A stretch of DNA of 64,000 nt, taken from NCBI GenBank assembly GCA_964459385.1, contig CAYWLG010000006.1, positions 1 through 64,000 on the forward strand, written 5' to 3'. Position 1 is the first letter of the stretch, and each line of letters starts with the position of its first letter. The notes under the pieces were generated by a model, which did not search any database, was not told the origin of the DNA, and saw only the letters and a program-made list of their open reading frames with translations. Source of the stretch: UBA6107 sp964459385. Lineage in GTDB: Bacteria > Chloroflexota > Anaerolineae > Anaerolineales > Anaerolineaceae. This document shows positions 52,469 to 62,000 of the stretch, in pieces. A program made the position numbers and the translations under genes.

Positions 52469-53551
52469 ATGAAGATTAAACGTTTAATACTATTGCTCTC
52501 CATCCTCTTGCTTGGGATTGCATTGAGCGCCTGTTCCGGTACCAGCACCACCAACGCCTGGTCAGGTGTAGCAGCCAATGACACTGCTGTTTACTTCACC
52601 AATGCCAACGCATTGGTCGCCGCCAAGGCTGACACAGGCAGTGTGATCTGGAGCTACCCGCCGCAATCCACATCAAAAGGGTTGTTCGCTTCAACCTCCA
52701 CCCGCTATTTCTCGGCTCCACCGGTGATCGTTGGCGAACAGTTGATCGTGGGGGATTACACCGGTATGCTTTCGAGCATCAGCACGCGCGATGGCAAAGA
52801 CCTGTGGAGCTTTACCGGCGCCACCGGTCGCTATATTGATGCACCGTTGGTGGTGAATGACACCATTATTGCCCAAAATACCGATGCAACGATCCATGCA
52901 CTCGACTTGAACGGAAACGTACTTTGGACGTTCAAAGGAGATTACTCCTTCTGGGCGACCCCGGCGACTGACGGAACCACAATTTACGCGCCCTCTATGG
53001 ATCATTTCTTGTACGCCATTGATTTAGCTGAAGGCACCTTGAAGTGGAAAAAAGACCTGACCGGCCCGTTGGTGGGACGTGTGCTGCTCACCGAAGACGG
53101 TACGATCTATGTGGGCGACCTGAATGGGGAACTGTATGCGGTCAAAGCTGAAGATGGCAGCGTCCTCTGGTCACAAACCTTAAAGAGTGGGCTTTGGTCT
53201 GCTCCCGTAAAGATGGACGATAAGCTCTACATCGGCGACCAGGACGGCAACATCTACATCCTTAAGGCTGCAGACGGCTCGCTGGTCTCTTCGCTTGAAA
53301 TTGGCTCCGCCATTTTGGGCGGGGGTGTGGTGATGGGTGACAAGATCGCCTTCGGCGACGAAAATGGCGAGATCATCGCCATCGGCGTGGATGGCTCTCG
53401 TGCTTGGACCCGAACTGTGACCGGAAAGATCTATTCCAACTTGGTCTTCGCTGGCGATCAGTTGTATGTGCTCACAACCAAAGGCGATCAACCGCTTCAT
53501 GTGTTTGACGCCAATGGCAATGAGATCTGGAATTATTCAACGAGTAAATAA
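52469..53551 (+). CDS. PQQ-repeat beta-propeller lipoprotein
   Basis: A 360-residue exported lipoprotein (lipobox ALSAC, Cys about 20) built from repeated blades of the PQQ/BamB type, for example LYAIDLAEGTLKWKKDL, LYAVKAEDGSVLWSQTL and IYILKAADGSLVSSLEI. In diderm bacteria the related BamB belongs to the outer-membrane assembly machine. Here, in what looks like a monoderm, it lies between yidD and yidC. That position suggests a link to membrane protein insertion or folding on the outer face; this is inference. The start is ATG 52469, giving a normal signal. Confidence 0.8.
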   Translation: MKIKRLILLLSILLLGIALSACSGTSTTNAWSGVAANDTAVYFTNANALVAAKADTGSVIWSYPPQSTSKGLFASTSTRYFSAPPVIVGEQLIVGDYTGMLSSISTRDGKDLWSFTGATGRYIDAPLVVNDTIIAQNTDATIHALDLNGNVLWTFKGDYSFWATPATDGTTIYAPSMDHFLYAIDLAEGTLKWKKDLTGPLVGRVLLTEDGTIYVGDLNGELYAVKAEDGSVLWSQTLKSGLWSAPVKMDDKLYIGDQDGNIYILKAADGSLVSSLEIGSAILGGGVVMGDKIAFGDENGEIIAIGVDGSRAWTRTVTGKIYSNLVFAGDQLYVLTTKGDQPLHVFDANGNEIWNYSTSK

Positions 53552-53563
53552 GGAATTGAGACC

Positions 53564-54367
53564 ATGTGGGATTCTGTGATCATCAAGCCTTTTATCAATT
53601 TTCTGCTCTGGATCTATTCGGTTGTCGGCAATCTGGGCGTTGCGATCATTCTCTTCACCGCAGCCACCCGTTTGATCTTGTATCCGTTGACGGCAAAGCA
53701 GATCAAATCTTCTCAGGCCATGCAGGAACTGCAGAAGAACAAGAAATATATCGATATTCAGGAAAAATACAAGAACGATAAAGAGCGTTTGGCTCAGGAA
53801 CAAATGAAGCTGTATCAGGAACTAAAGATCAGCCCGTTCGCCTCCTGTTTGCCAACGCTTTTGCAGTTCCCGATCATCATCGGTTTGTATCAGGCCTTGA
53901 TTCAGACCGTGGCTTCTGCGCCGATTGATCTGTTGAACCTCGTCCGCCACATTTACCCCAACTTCCTGAAAGTGGCCGATTTGATTCCTTTGAACACCAG
54001 CTTCTTATGGATGGACCTGGGACACCCGGAACGGTTATACATCCCCGGCCTGAACTTCGGCATTCCTGTGCTGGCAATCGTGGTGGTCATCACCACCTAC
54101 GTCTCCACCAAGATCATCACGCCGCCGCCGACGGCAGGTTCTTCGGGCAACGACCAAACGGCGATGATGTCGAACATGATGAACATTTACATGCCTTTGC
54201 TGATGGGCTGGATGGCCTGGACGCTCGCATCCGGTCTGGCTTTATACTTTGTGGTAACGAACCTGATTCAGATTATTCAATACGCAGTTACCGGGAAAGT
54301 TTACTGGGGCAACGTTCTGCCTGGTAGAAAACCAACTCCCGATACCAAGAAACCGGTCAAAAAATAA
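53564..54367 (+). CDS. yidC: Membrane protein insertase YidC (Oxa1 family)
   Basis: Inserts proteins into the membrane alone or with Sec. The 267 residues correspond to the short form without a large periplasmic domain. It has five helices and the conserved TRLILYPLTAKQIKSSQAMQELQ loop, a cytoplasmic coiled coil, then FPIIIGLYQAL. A Lys-rich tail follows the last helix. It starts 12 bases after the PQQ lipoprotein. Confidence 0.95.
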   Translation: MWDSVIIKPFINFLLWIYSVVGNLGVAIILFTAATRLILYPLTAKQIKSSQAMQELQKNKKYIDIQEKYKNDKERLAQEQMKLYQELKISPFASCLPTLLQFPIIIGLYQALIQTVASAPIDLLNLVRHIYPNFLKVADLIPLNTSFLWMDLGHPERLYIPGLNFGIPVLAIVVVITTYVSTKIITPPPTAGSSGNDQTAMMSNMMNIYMPLLMGWMAWTLASGLALYFVVTNLIQIIQYAVTGKVYWGNVLPGRKPTPDTKKPVKK

Positions 54368-54385
54368 AACTGTATCGAGGCAAAA

Positions 54386-55159
54386 ATGAGCCAGGAAAAA
54401 ACAACTCTTGAGATTATCGCACCGAGTGTCGAAGAAGCGGTTGCCCGCGGACTCGAACAATTAGGCCTTCCGCAAGATTCTGTCTCTGTGGAGGTTTTGG
54501 ATAATGGCAGCCGTGGCCTGTTGGGCATCGGTGGTCGCCAGGCAAGAGTTCGCTTATCCTTGAAAGAGGTTGAACCGGCCCCAAGTGCACCAGTGGCGGA
54601 GTCGAATGGTTTTCAAGAGAAACAGGCGAGCCCGAAAGAGCCAACCAGCATCAAACCCATTGACGAAACCGATCTTTCTGAAGATGAAGTCAGCGCCCTA
54701 AGGAAAACTCAGGAGACGGTGCTTGAACTGCTCAAACGCATGCATATCAAAGCCGATGTCACTTCTTTTTATGTGGAACCGGCAGATGAGAATGACGACC
54801 GTCTGGTGATGGTGGACATTCAAGGCAAAGACCTGAGCATTTTGATCGGGCGCCGTTCTGAAACCTTGAACGCGCTTCAATACATCACCAGCCTGATCGT
54901 GAGCAAGGAATTGAACCGCTGGGTGCCCCTGATGATCGATGTGCAGGGCTACCGCAGCCGCCGCGAACGTCAGTTGCGCCAGTTGGGCCGCCGCATGGCC
55001 GATCAGGCGGTGCAGACCGGCAAACGCCAGGTGCTCGAACCCATGCCTGCCAATGAGCGCCGCGTCATTCATCTGGAACTGCGTGAGAACCCCTATGTCA
55101 CCACTGAAAGCACCGGCGACGAACCGTTCCGCAAGGTGACAATCGTACCCAAGAAATAA
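54386..55159 (+). CDS. jag: RNA-binding protein Jag/KhpB
   Basis: A 257-residue RNA-binding protein linked to cell shape and division control in other bacteria. It has a Jag_N domain (2-50, VEEAVARGLEQLGL, GSRGLLGIGGRQA), a Pro/Ser linker, a KH domain with the IGRRSETL loop, and an R3H domain (RRERQLRQLGRRMADQ, PMPANERRVIHLEL). It is the last gene of the rpmH operon before a strong terminator. Confidence 0.96.
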   Translation: MSQEKTTLEIIAPSVEEAVARGLEQLGLPQDSVSVEVLDNGSRGLLGIGGRQARVRLSLKEVEPAPSAPVAESNGFQEKQASPKEPTSIKPIDETDLSEDEVSALRKTQETVLELLKRMHIKADVTSFYVEPADENDDRLVMVDIQGKDLSILIGRRSETLNALQYITSLIVSKELNRWVPLMIDVQGYRSRRERQLRQLGRRMADQAVQTGKRQVLEPMPANERRVIHLELRENPYVTTESTGDEPFRKVTIVPKK

Positions 55160-55178
55160 GTCATTGTTAATCATCGTC

Positions 55179-55206
55179 AAACCAGACCTGCAAGAGGGTC
55201 TGGTTT
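55179..55206 (+). terminator. Terminator of the rpmH-jag operon
   Basis: A perfect 10-bp stem (arms 55179-55188 and 55197-55206, 8-nt loop) ends in a TTT run. Confidence 0.9.
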
Positions 55207-55259
55207 TTCTTTAAGGTTATAGTACAATTCAGTTAATTGTCAGACAAGATGGAGGCTGA

Positions 55260-56564
55260 ATGAACGCAGTGGACATCATCATCAAGAAACGTGATCGACA
55301 GGAACTTAGCAAAGAGGAGATCACTTTCTTTATTAATGGAATCGTGAAAAACGAGATTCCCGATTATCAGGCATCCGCCTGGGCGATGGCCGTTCTGTTG
55401 AATGGCATGAGCGATCAGGAAACGACCGATCTGACCCTGGCCATGGCGCATTCGGGGCAGGTGATGGACCTGAGCCATGTGATTCCCATCGAAGTAGACA
55501 AACATTCGACCGGTGGCGTCGGGGATAAGACCACCCTGGTGGTGGAACCCACCGTGGCCGCCTGTGGGCTGCCTGTGGCCAAAATGTCGGGCCGCGGCCT
55601 CGGTTTCAGCGGCGGCACGCTCGACAAAATGGAATCCATCCCGGGCTTTCGCGTCAGCCTTTCTGACGACGAGTTTATTCATCTGCTCAAGACCACCGGG
55701 CTGGTATTGGCCGGGCAAACGGCTGACCTGGCCCCGGCAGATGGCATACTGTATTCTTTACGCGATGTCACCGGAACGGTACCCTCCATTCCGCTGATCG
55801 CCTCCTCCATCATGAGCAAGAAGATCGCCGGTGGCGCGCAGGCCATCGTGTTGGACGTGAAGGTGGGTCTGGGTGCTTTCATGGATAACCTGGAGGACGC
55901 CAAAAAGTTATCGCGCCTGATGGTCGCCATTGGCCGCCTGAGCGGACGTCATGTGGTGGCTTGCCTGTCAGATATGAATCAACCGCTGGGCAACGCCGTG
56001 GGCAACGCGCTTGAGGTCAAAGAGGCCATTGAGACCCTGCATGGCGGCGGCCCGGCTGATTTTCGTGAGCACTGCCTCGAAGTTGCCAGCCACATGCTGG
56101 TGGTGGGCGAGAAAGCCGATACGCTGAAAGCTGCCCGCAAATTGGCGACGGAAGCACTTGAAAGTGGCCGCTCCTGGGAAAAATTCCGTATGCTGGTGCA
56201 AAACCAGGGCGGCGATGTAAGTGCGGTGGATGCCCCCGAAAAACTGCCTCTGGCCAGCCTGATCGAAACCGTCTCAGCGCCTGCGAGCGGTTACATTCAC
56301 GAGATCAACGCACAGATCGTCGGCGAAACCTCGGTGGAACTCGGTGCCGGGCGCGTCAAGAAGGGCGACCCAATTGACCCGGCGGTGGGGATCATTATTT
56401 CTCACAAGGTCGGCGACGAGGTGAAGAAGGGGGAGCCCCTTTTCACGGTTCACGCCAACGACAAGGCAAAGCTGGCCGCTGCCAAAGAAAGACTGCTGGC
56501 CGCCCATGTGATCGGCACTGAGCGATGCGAGCCGCTGCCGCTTTTTTATGGGGTGGTGAAATAA
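55260..56564 (+). CDS. pdp: Pyrimidine-nucleoside (thymidine/uridine) phosphorylase
   Basis: Cleaves thymidine, uridine or deoxyuridine with phosphate for salvage. The 434 residues show the family features VDKHSTGGVGDKTTLVVEP (about 80-98), KMSGRGLGFSGGTLDKMESIPGF, the phosphate- and base-binding region near SIPLIASSIMSKKIAGGAQAIVLDVKVG, and a C-terminal biotinyl-like domain. A GGAGG site lies just before the start. It forms a transcription unit of its own. Confidence 0.95.
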   Translation: MNAVDIIIKKRDRQELSKEEITFFINGIVKNEIPDYQASAWAMAVLLNGMSDQETTDLTLAMAHSGQVMDLSHVIPIEVDKHSTGGVGDKTTLVVEPTVAACGLPVAKMSGRGLGFSGGTLDKMESIPGFRVSLSDDEFIHLLKTTGLVLAGQTADLAPADGILYSLRDVTGTVPSIPLIASSIMSKKIAGGAQAIVLDVKVGLGAFMDNLEDAKKLSRLMVAIGRLSGRHVVACLSDMNQPLGNAVGNALEVKEAIETLHGGGPADFREHCLEVASHMLVVGEKADTLKAARKLATEALESGRSWEKFRMLVQNQGGDVSAVDAPEKLPLASLIETVSAPASGYIHEINAQIVGETSVELGAGRVKKGDPIDPAVGIIISHKVGDEVKKGEPLFTVHANDKAKLAAAKERLLAAHVIGTERCEPLPLFYGVVK

Positions 56565-56570
56565 AAATTG

Positions 56571-56599
56571 AATAAGCTGGCCGATTCGGCCAGCTTATT
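56571..56599. terminator. Bidirectional terminator
   Basis: A near-continuous palindrome (arms about 56571-56584 and 56586-56599) followed by TTTTT lies between the convergent pdp and 2H phosphoesterase genes. Confidence 0.8.
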
Positions 56600-56600
56600 T

Positions 56601-57128
56601 TTATCCTGCAAATGGGATTGAACAAACTTGTTTATTAGGTGGGTAGGATAATACCCCGATTTGGGTGATGAATGCCGTGATCGGCAGTGGGTTGTGCTTT
56701 TTCAGCAAAACCACAGCCCGGCTTAACTCTTCTTCGCTCAGGCGTATCCCCAACGTGCAATGCGGCGTCCAGAGGGGAACATCATAATAGGGATTAAGGT
56801 ACGGCTGCTGTTCATTCATAAAGCGAAGAAAATCGCTGTGTAAGGCCAGCAATTCTGGCGTAACTTTAGGCGCGAGGTAGAGCACACTTTCATCGGTTGG
56901 GAAAATGCCCAAAGCGCCCATTGTGATCTTAAGATTCACCTGGCGACGTGAGAAAGCTTTCACTTTTTCGACCAGCGCCGTTTCGTCTGCGTTTTCATAC
57001 AGAGCGAGGGAAATGTGGGGGCTTGTGCCTTCGTCTACCGGGATGCCTTCCAAAGTGAAAAGGTTTCTAATAGCCTCGATCTCTTGGGTGGATTTTTCAT
57101 CGAAATACAATTCAATGGCATGATTCAT
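56601..57128 (-). CDS. 2'-5' RNA ligase/2H phosphoesterase family protein
   Basis: A 175-residue protein of the 2H superfamily, marked by two H-x-S/T motifs: PHISLAL near residue 41 and PHCTLGI near 133. Members hydrolyse or form 2'-5' phosphodiester or cyclic phosphate bonds in RNA or nucleotides. ATG 57128 (MNHAIELYFDEKS) is preferred over an upstream start at 57164. The substrate is not predictable. Confidence 0.8.
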   Translation of the reverse strand: MNHAIELYFDEKSTQEIEAIRNLFTLEGIPVDEGTSPHISLALYENADETALVEKVKAFSRRQVNLKITMGALGIFPTDESVLYLAPKVTPELLALHSDFLRFMNEQQPYLNPYYDVPLWTPHCTLGIRLSEEELSRAVVLLKKHNPLPITAFITQIGVLSYPPNKQVCSIPFAG

Positions 57129-57180
57129 AGACTCTGCTCCAAGGGTGTAGCATACCCAGCTCAAACTGGCTGAAAATGTC

Positions 57181-57984
57181 TCAGAGTTGATAACGCAAAA
57201 TTCGGTGCGCCTTGTTGGCCATCTCGATTCGGGCAGAAAGCCTGAACATGAAGCGATAATAACCGCTCAACTGTGGGATGGCCGGCGATTGGCTGAAATA
57301 CCATTCCTCAAGCAGGTGAATGCCCTTTGCCCAGGTTTCGATTTCGTGACCATCGTCAATGCCCCAGCGAATCTGCGCACCGGTCTTGTGCAGGGAAGGG
57401 TGGGCCTGAATGCGGTCGGTGGTGAACTTGCTGAAAGCATCAAAGGCGATCTGTGCCCCCGGGAACCGCGCCTGCAAGGCAAGGAGGAGGCGCTTGACCT
57501 CAGACTCGGGCAGATACATCAAGAGCCCTTCTGCGATGATCAGGGTAGGGTGGTCTCGCCCCTCGACTTGATCGAGCCAGGTGAGCTCATCCACTGGGGA
57601 GGCGATCATGTGGTAATGGGCGGTCTCTTCATAAAAGGCGCGACGCAGCTCAATGACTGCCGGCATATCAAGGTCAACCCATTGTCCGGCCTGCACTCCC
57701 ACACGCAGGCATCGGCTGTCGAGGCCGCAGCCGAGGTGGAGGATCAGCGCGTCTGGATGTTCAGCTAAAAATTCGCGCACCAGTTCGTCCAGTTTACGGG
57801 CGCGGATGAGCAGGGTAACGCTGGTCTTTTCGGGCACACGCAGGTGAGCGAAATCGTAGTCTATGTCTGCCAGAATTTGCTGCGCTTTTGAGTCGGCCAG
57901 AATGGGATTTGGCTGCGCTTTGGCAAATAAGGGAATCAGCAGAGTTTCCTGTTCTTGATGCAACGCGACTTGTTTCTTCTCCAT
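57181..57984 (-). CDS. LCM/PPM-family class I SAM methyltransferase
   Basis: A 267-residue methyltransferase of the leucine-carboxyl-methyltransferase fold. It has VTLLIRARKLDELV, the SAM loop LILHLGCGLDSRCLRVG, VDLDMPAVIELRR, and LIIAEGLLMYLPE, all typical of the TcmP/PPM branch that O-methylates small molecules or carboxyl groups. It begins 9 bases after the TetR gene, so the regulator probably controls it. Substrate is unknown. Confidence 0.88.
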   Translation of the reverse strand: MEKKQVALHQEQETLLIPLFAKAQPNPILADSKAQQILADIDYDFAHLRVPEKTSVTLLIRARKLDELVREFLAEHPDALILHLGCGLDSRCLRVGVQAGQWVDLDMPAVIELRRAFYEETAHYHMIASPVDELTWLDQVEGRDHPTLIIAEGLLMYLPESEVKRLLLALQARFPGAQIAFDAFSKFTTDRIQAHPSLHKTGAQIRWGIDDGHEIETWAKGIHLLEEWYFSQSPAIPQLSGYYRFMFRLSARIEMANKAHRILRYQL

Positions 57985-57993
57985 AGTCTTTTC

Positions 57994-58692
57994 CTATTCT
58001 TTTAAAGGCATTTGAGTGAACTGCTGGCGCGTGGCCAGCACGGTTTCGAGGATCAGATGGCGCATGGCCCCGGGTGGTGCTGCCTGAGGCTTGGGCAGGG
58101 CTGCTTCAAGCATGCGGGCAAAAGTGCCCAGCAGAGCGTCGAGATCAGGTGTCATACCCGTTGACCCACCCGATGCTGGTGCTTGGAGCATGATGCCGAG
58201 GGCTGTGGCAGACATCAGGGAAGCAAAAGCAGGGATATCGACCTCATCGCTGATTAGAGAAGCAGAACGCATTTGGGTGAGCAGATGTATCCATAACTGG
58301 GTGGCATCCACGCCGTTCATCATTTCGGGGTGTTGGGTGAGGAAGCGGCCAAAGATGTGGCGATCTCCCTTCAGCAAAGCTGTGAGGAGGGGGGAGCGGC
58401 CCACCACCCGCATGACTGCGCTGAAAGCACCGGAAACCGAATCGCAATCCGGGTCGTTTTGCAGGGTGAGCACCAGATCCTCCAGGTAGGCGTGCATCTC
58501 TTTGAGCAGGATCGCAGTAAACAGATCCTCCTTGTTGCGGTAACAGAGGTAGATGCTGGCGCGGCTAAGGCCGGTTTCGTCGGCAATATCCTCAAAAGTG
58601 GTTTTCTCATACCCCTGAAGAATGATGCATTTTTCTGCACTGGACAGAATTTGCGCCTTGCGAGCTTGCAGGTCAGGTTTGGGTCGGCTCAT
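57994..58692 (-). CDS. TetR-family transcriptional regulator
   Basis: A 232-residue repressor with an N-terminal helix-turn-helix (about 10-56, TTFEDIADETGLSRASIYLCYRNKEDLFTAIL) and a helical ligand-binding and dimer domain. It is the first gene of a pair with the LCM methyltransferase. A palindrome covers its start codon, so it probably represses its own operon. The inducer is unknown. Confidence 0.93.
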   Translation of the reverse strand: MSRPKPDLQARKAQILSSAEKCIILQGYEKTTFEDIADETGLSRASIYLCYRNKEDLFTAILLKEMHAYLEDLVLTLQNDPDCDSVSGAFSAVMRVVGRSPLLTALLKGDRHIFGRFLTQHPEMMNGVDATQLWIHLLTQMRSASLISDEVDIPAFASLMSATALGIMLQAPASGGSTGMTPDLDALLGTFARMLEAALPKPQAAPPGAMRHLILETVLATRQQFTQMPLKE

Positions 58693-58729
58693 AATAATTG
58701 ATAAATTTTACATTTTTGTCAATTATTAT
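58691..58729 (-). promoter_or_regulatory. Operator palindrome at the TetR start
   Basis: Perfect 11-bp inverted repeat ATAATAATTGA/TCAATTATTAT (58691-58701 and 58719-58729). The left arm includes the TetR ATG and the right arm overlaps a minus-strand TATAAT (58725-58730). This is the expected place for autorepression. Confidence 0.65.
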
Positions 58730-58756
58730 ACCTCATTTTTATTGACAAAAATCAAA

Positions 58757-58785
58757 TTGAAAAAAATGCAGAAAGGTGGCATAAT
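58757..58785 (+). promoter_or_regulatory. Promoter of ileS
   Basis: TTGAAA (58757-58762), a 17-bp spacer and CATAAT (58780-58785), followed directly by the T-box leader. Confidence 0.65.
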
Positions 58786-58792
58786 TGGGCAA

Positions 58793-59060
58793 TCAAAGGC
58801 GACGATAGAAACGAGTAAACTTGTCAGTGTCTTCAGCGAACCCGGGCTGGTGTGAGCCGGGCAGACCAACAGGTTGAAAATCCTTCTGGAGCTGCGATCT
58901 GAACGCGGAACACGCCAGTAAGAAAGCCGGGGCTTTCCCCGTTACCAAGAAACAGGCCTATCAATCGATGTGCCTGACCGAGCGCCCAGGTAAAACTGGG
59001 AAGCAGGGTGGTACCGCGGGATTTTCCTCTCGCCCCTGAGATCGAGGGCGAGATTTCTAT
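58793..59060 (+). promoter_or_regulatory. T-box riboswitch (isoleucine) upstream of ileS
   Basis: The leader carries the T-box core AGGGTGGTACCGCGG at 59005-59019, which pairs with uncharged tRNA in the antiterminator. A terminator follows: an 8-bp stem, 59028-59035 with 59046-59053, then TTTCTATTT. In the stem I region an ATC at 58897-58899, within GCTGCGATCTGAACGC, is a good candidate isoleucine specifier codon. Uncharged tRNA-Ile should raise ileS expression. The specifier assignment is less sure than the T-box itself. Confidence 0.92.
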
Positions 59061-59075
59061 TTAATCGGAGGCTGC

Positions 59076-62000
59076 ATGTTTAAACCAGTATCCCCCAGAC
59101 TCAACGTGACCCTCTCTGAAGAAGAGGTGCTGCGGTTCTGGAAGCAAAAAGACATTTTCCATGAGACGATGAAGCAGCGCGAAGGTGGGCCGGAGTATGT
59201 GTTTTTTGAAGGGCCTCCCACCGCCAACGGCAAACCCGGCATTCATCATGTGTTGGCACGCGCCTTCAAGGATATTTTCCCGCGCTACAAGACCATGCGC
59301 GGCTACCACGTGTCTCGCCGCGGCGGTTGGGATACCCACGGCCTGCCGGTGGAGATCGAGGTCGAAAAGAAGCTCGGTTTTACCAACAAGCAGCAGATCG
59401 AAGATTACGGCATCGAGAAGTTCAATAAATTATGCCGCGAGTCGGCTTTTACCTATATCCAGGAATGGGAAAAGATGACCGACCGCATCGGTTATTGGGT
59501 AGACCTGAACACGGCTTACATCACCTATAAAAACGAATATATTGAGTCGGTCTGGCATATCCTGCGCGATTTCTGGGACAAAGACCTGCTCTATCAGGGT
59601 TTCAAAGTGGTGCCTTATTGCCCACGCTGCGGCACACCGCTTTCAGATCATGAGGTGGCGCAGGGGTACAGAGAGGTGAACGACCCCTCCATCTATGTGC
59701 GCATGCCGCTGGTGGATGAGCCCGGCACCTCGCTGCTGGTGTGGACGACCACGCCCTGGACCCTGCCGGCCAATGTGGCTGTGGCGGCTGGCCCTGAGGT
59801 GGACTATGTGAAAGTGGAGCACGAGCTGGCCGAGGGCGGCAGCGAAAAGCTGATCCTGGCCGAGGCACTGCTGCACAGCGTGTTCGGCGATGAACCGGTG
59901 AAAGTGCTCGAACACTTCAAGGGCAAACAGCTCAAGGGGATGAAGTATCATCCGCTTTACACCTTCATGCCCACCACCAAACCCGGCTACTTCGTGGTCA
60001 ACGCGGATTATGTCAGCACCGAAGATGGCTCCGGATTGGTGCATATTGCCCCGGCTTTTGGCGCCGACGATATGCAGGTGTCGCTCGAGAACGATCTGCC
60101 CTTCCTGGGCACGGTGGCTCCAGATGGTACCTTCATCTCAGAGGTCAAACCCTGGGCAGGCCTGTTCGTCAAGAAGGCCGATCCCTTAATCACTCAGGAT
60201 CTGCAGGAGCGCGGGCTGCTCTTTAGAGAGCAGAAGCACCTGCATACCTATCCGTTCTGCTGGCGCTGCGGTACGCCGCTTTTGTATTACGCCCGCCCCA
60301 CCTGGTACATCCGCACCAGCCAGTATAAAGACCGCATGGTCGAGCTAAATAACGGCATCAACTGGTACCCTGAGCACATCAAGAACGGCCGCTTTGGCAA
60401 CTGGCTCTCCAACAACATCGACTGGGCCCTGGGCCGCGAACGATACTGGGGCACGCCGCTGCCGGTGTGGGAATGCGAAGATTGTCACTCGCAGCAGTGC
60501 ATCGGCTCTGTGCAGGAGCTTTCAGAGAAAACCGGTCGCGATCTGAGCGATTCTGATCTGCACCGCCCTTATGTGGATGAGATCACCTTCAAGTGTGCCG
60601 ACTGCGGCGGCAAGATGCACCGTGTGCCCGAACTGATCGATGTGTGGTTTGATTCGGGTTCCATGCCCGTGGCGCAGTGGCACTATCCGTTCGAGAACCA
60701 GGCTGAATTCAACAACCAGTTCCCGGCCGATTATATTTGTGAGGCTGTGGATCAGACGCGCGGCTGGTTCTACTCGCTGCACGCCATCAGCACCCTGCTG
60801 TTTGATCAGGCCTGCTACAAGAACGTCATCTGCCTGGGCCTCATTTTGGATGGCCAGGGCCAGAAGATGTCGAAATCGCGAGGCAACGTGGTCTCGCCCT
60901 GGGAGGTGCTCGAAAAGAACGGGGCCGATGCCACGCGCTGGTATTTGTATACCGCCAGCCCTCCGGGCCAGGAACGCCGCTTCTCAAGCGACCTGGTCAG
61001 CGAGGTGCTGCGTACCTTTACCCTGACGCTGTGGAACACCTACTCGTTCTTTGTCACCTACGCCAATCTGGACGGCTGGAAGCCCGACGCTGCGGCCAAG
61101 ATCGAATACAGCCCGATCGATCAGTGGCTGCGTTCATCGCTGCATGCCCTCATCCGCGACGTGACCGAAGCCCTGGAGCATTACGATGTGTTGGGCGCCA
61201 CTCGCCCCATCGAAACCTTCGTGGATATCCTCTCCAACTGGTATCTGCGCCGCAGCCGCCGCCGCTTCTGGAAGAGCGAATCGGACGCCGATAAACAGGC
61301 TGCCTACGCTACTCTTTATGAAGCGCTGTCTGCCATCAGCAAGCTGGTAGCGCCGACCATGCCCTTCATGGCCGAAACCCTGTACCAGAATCTGGTGCGC
61401 AGTGTCGAGCCCAATGCGCCCGAGTCGGTACATCTGGCTGCCTGGCCTGAATTTGACGCCTCCGTGATCAACGAGAACCTCAACCGTGAAATGGCGCTGG
61501 TGATGCGCCTGGCTTCGCTCGGCCATGCGGCCCGCAACAAGGCCAATCGCAAGGTGCGTCAGCCTCTGGCCGAAGTGGCCTTTGCGGTGGGCAACCGTGA
61601 AGAGATGCGCGTGGTCGAAGATCACACCGACCTGCTCGAAGAGGAATTGAACGTCAAACACGTGCGCCTGCTCAACGCGGCCGGCGAGGCGGTCAGCTTT
61701 GCTCTGAACCCGCTGCCCAAGCAATTGGGGCAGAAATATGGCAGCCTCTTCCCGGAACTGCGCAAAGCGATTCTGGCGCTGGACGTGGACAAGACCGCCC
61801 CCGAACTGCTGGCCGGCCAATCGGTTAAGGTGAGCGTGGCGGGCAGCGAATATGAGATCTTGCCCGAGGAGATCGAGGTGCGCGTCACGGCCAAAAGCGG
61901 CTATTCCGTGGCGGCCGAGGGTGCTTACCTGGCGGCCCTGGTGACCGATTTGACCCCTGAGTTGATCCAGGAAGGGTTGGCACGTGAGTTCGTGCGCCGC

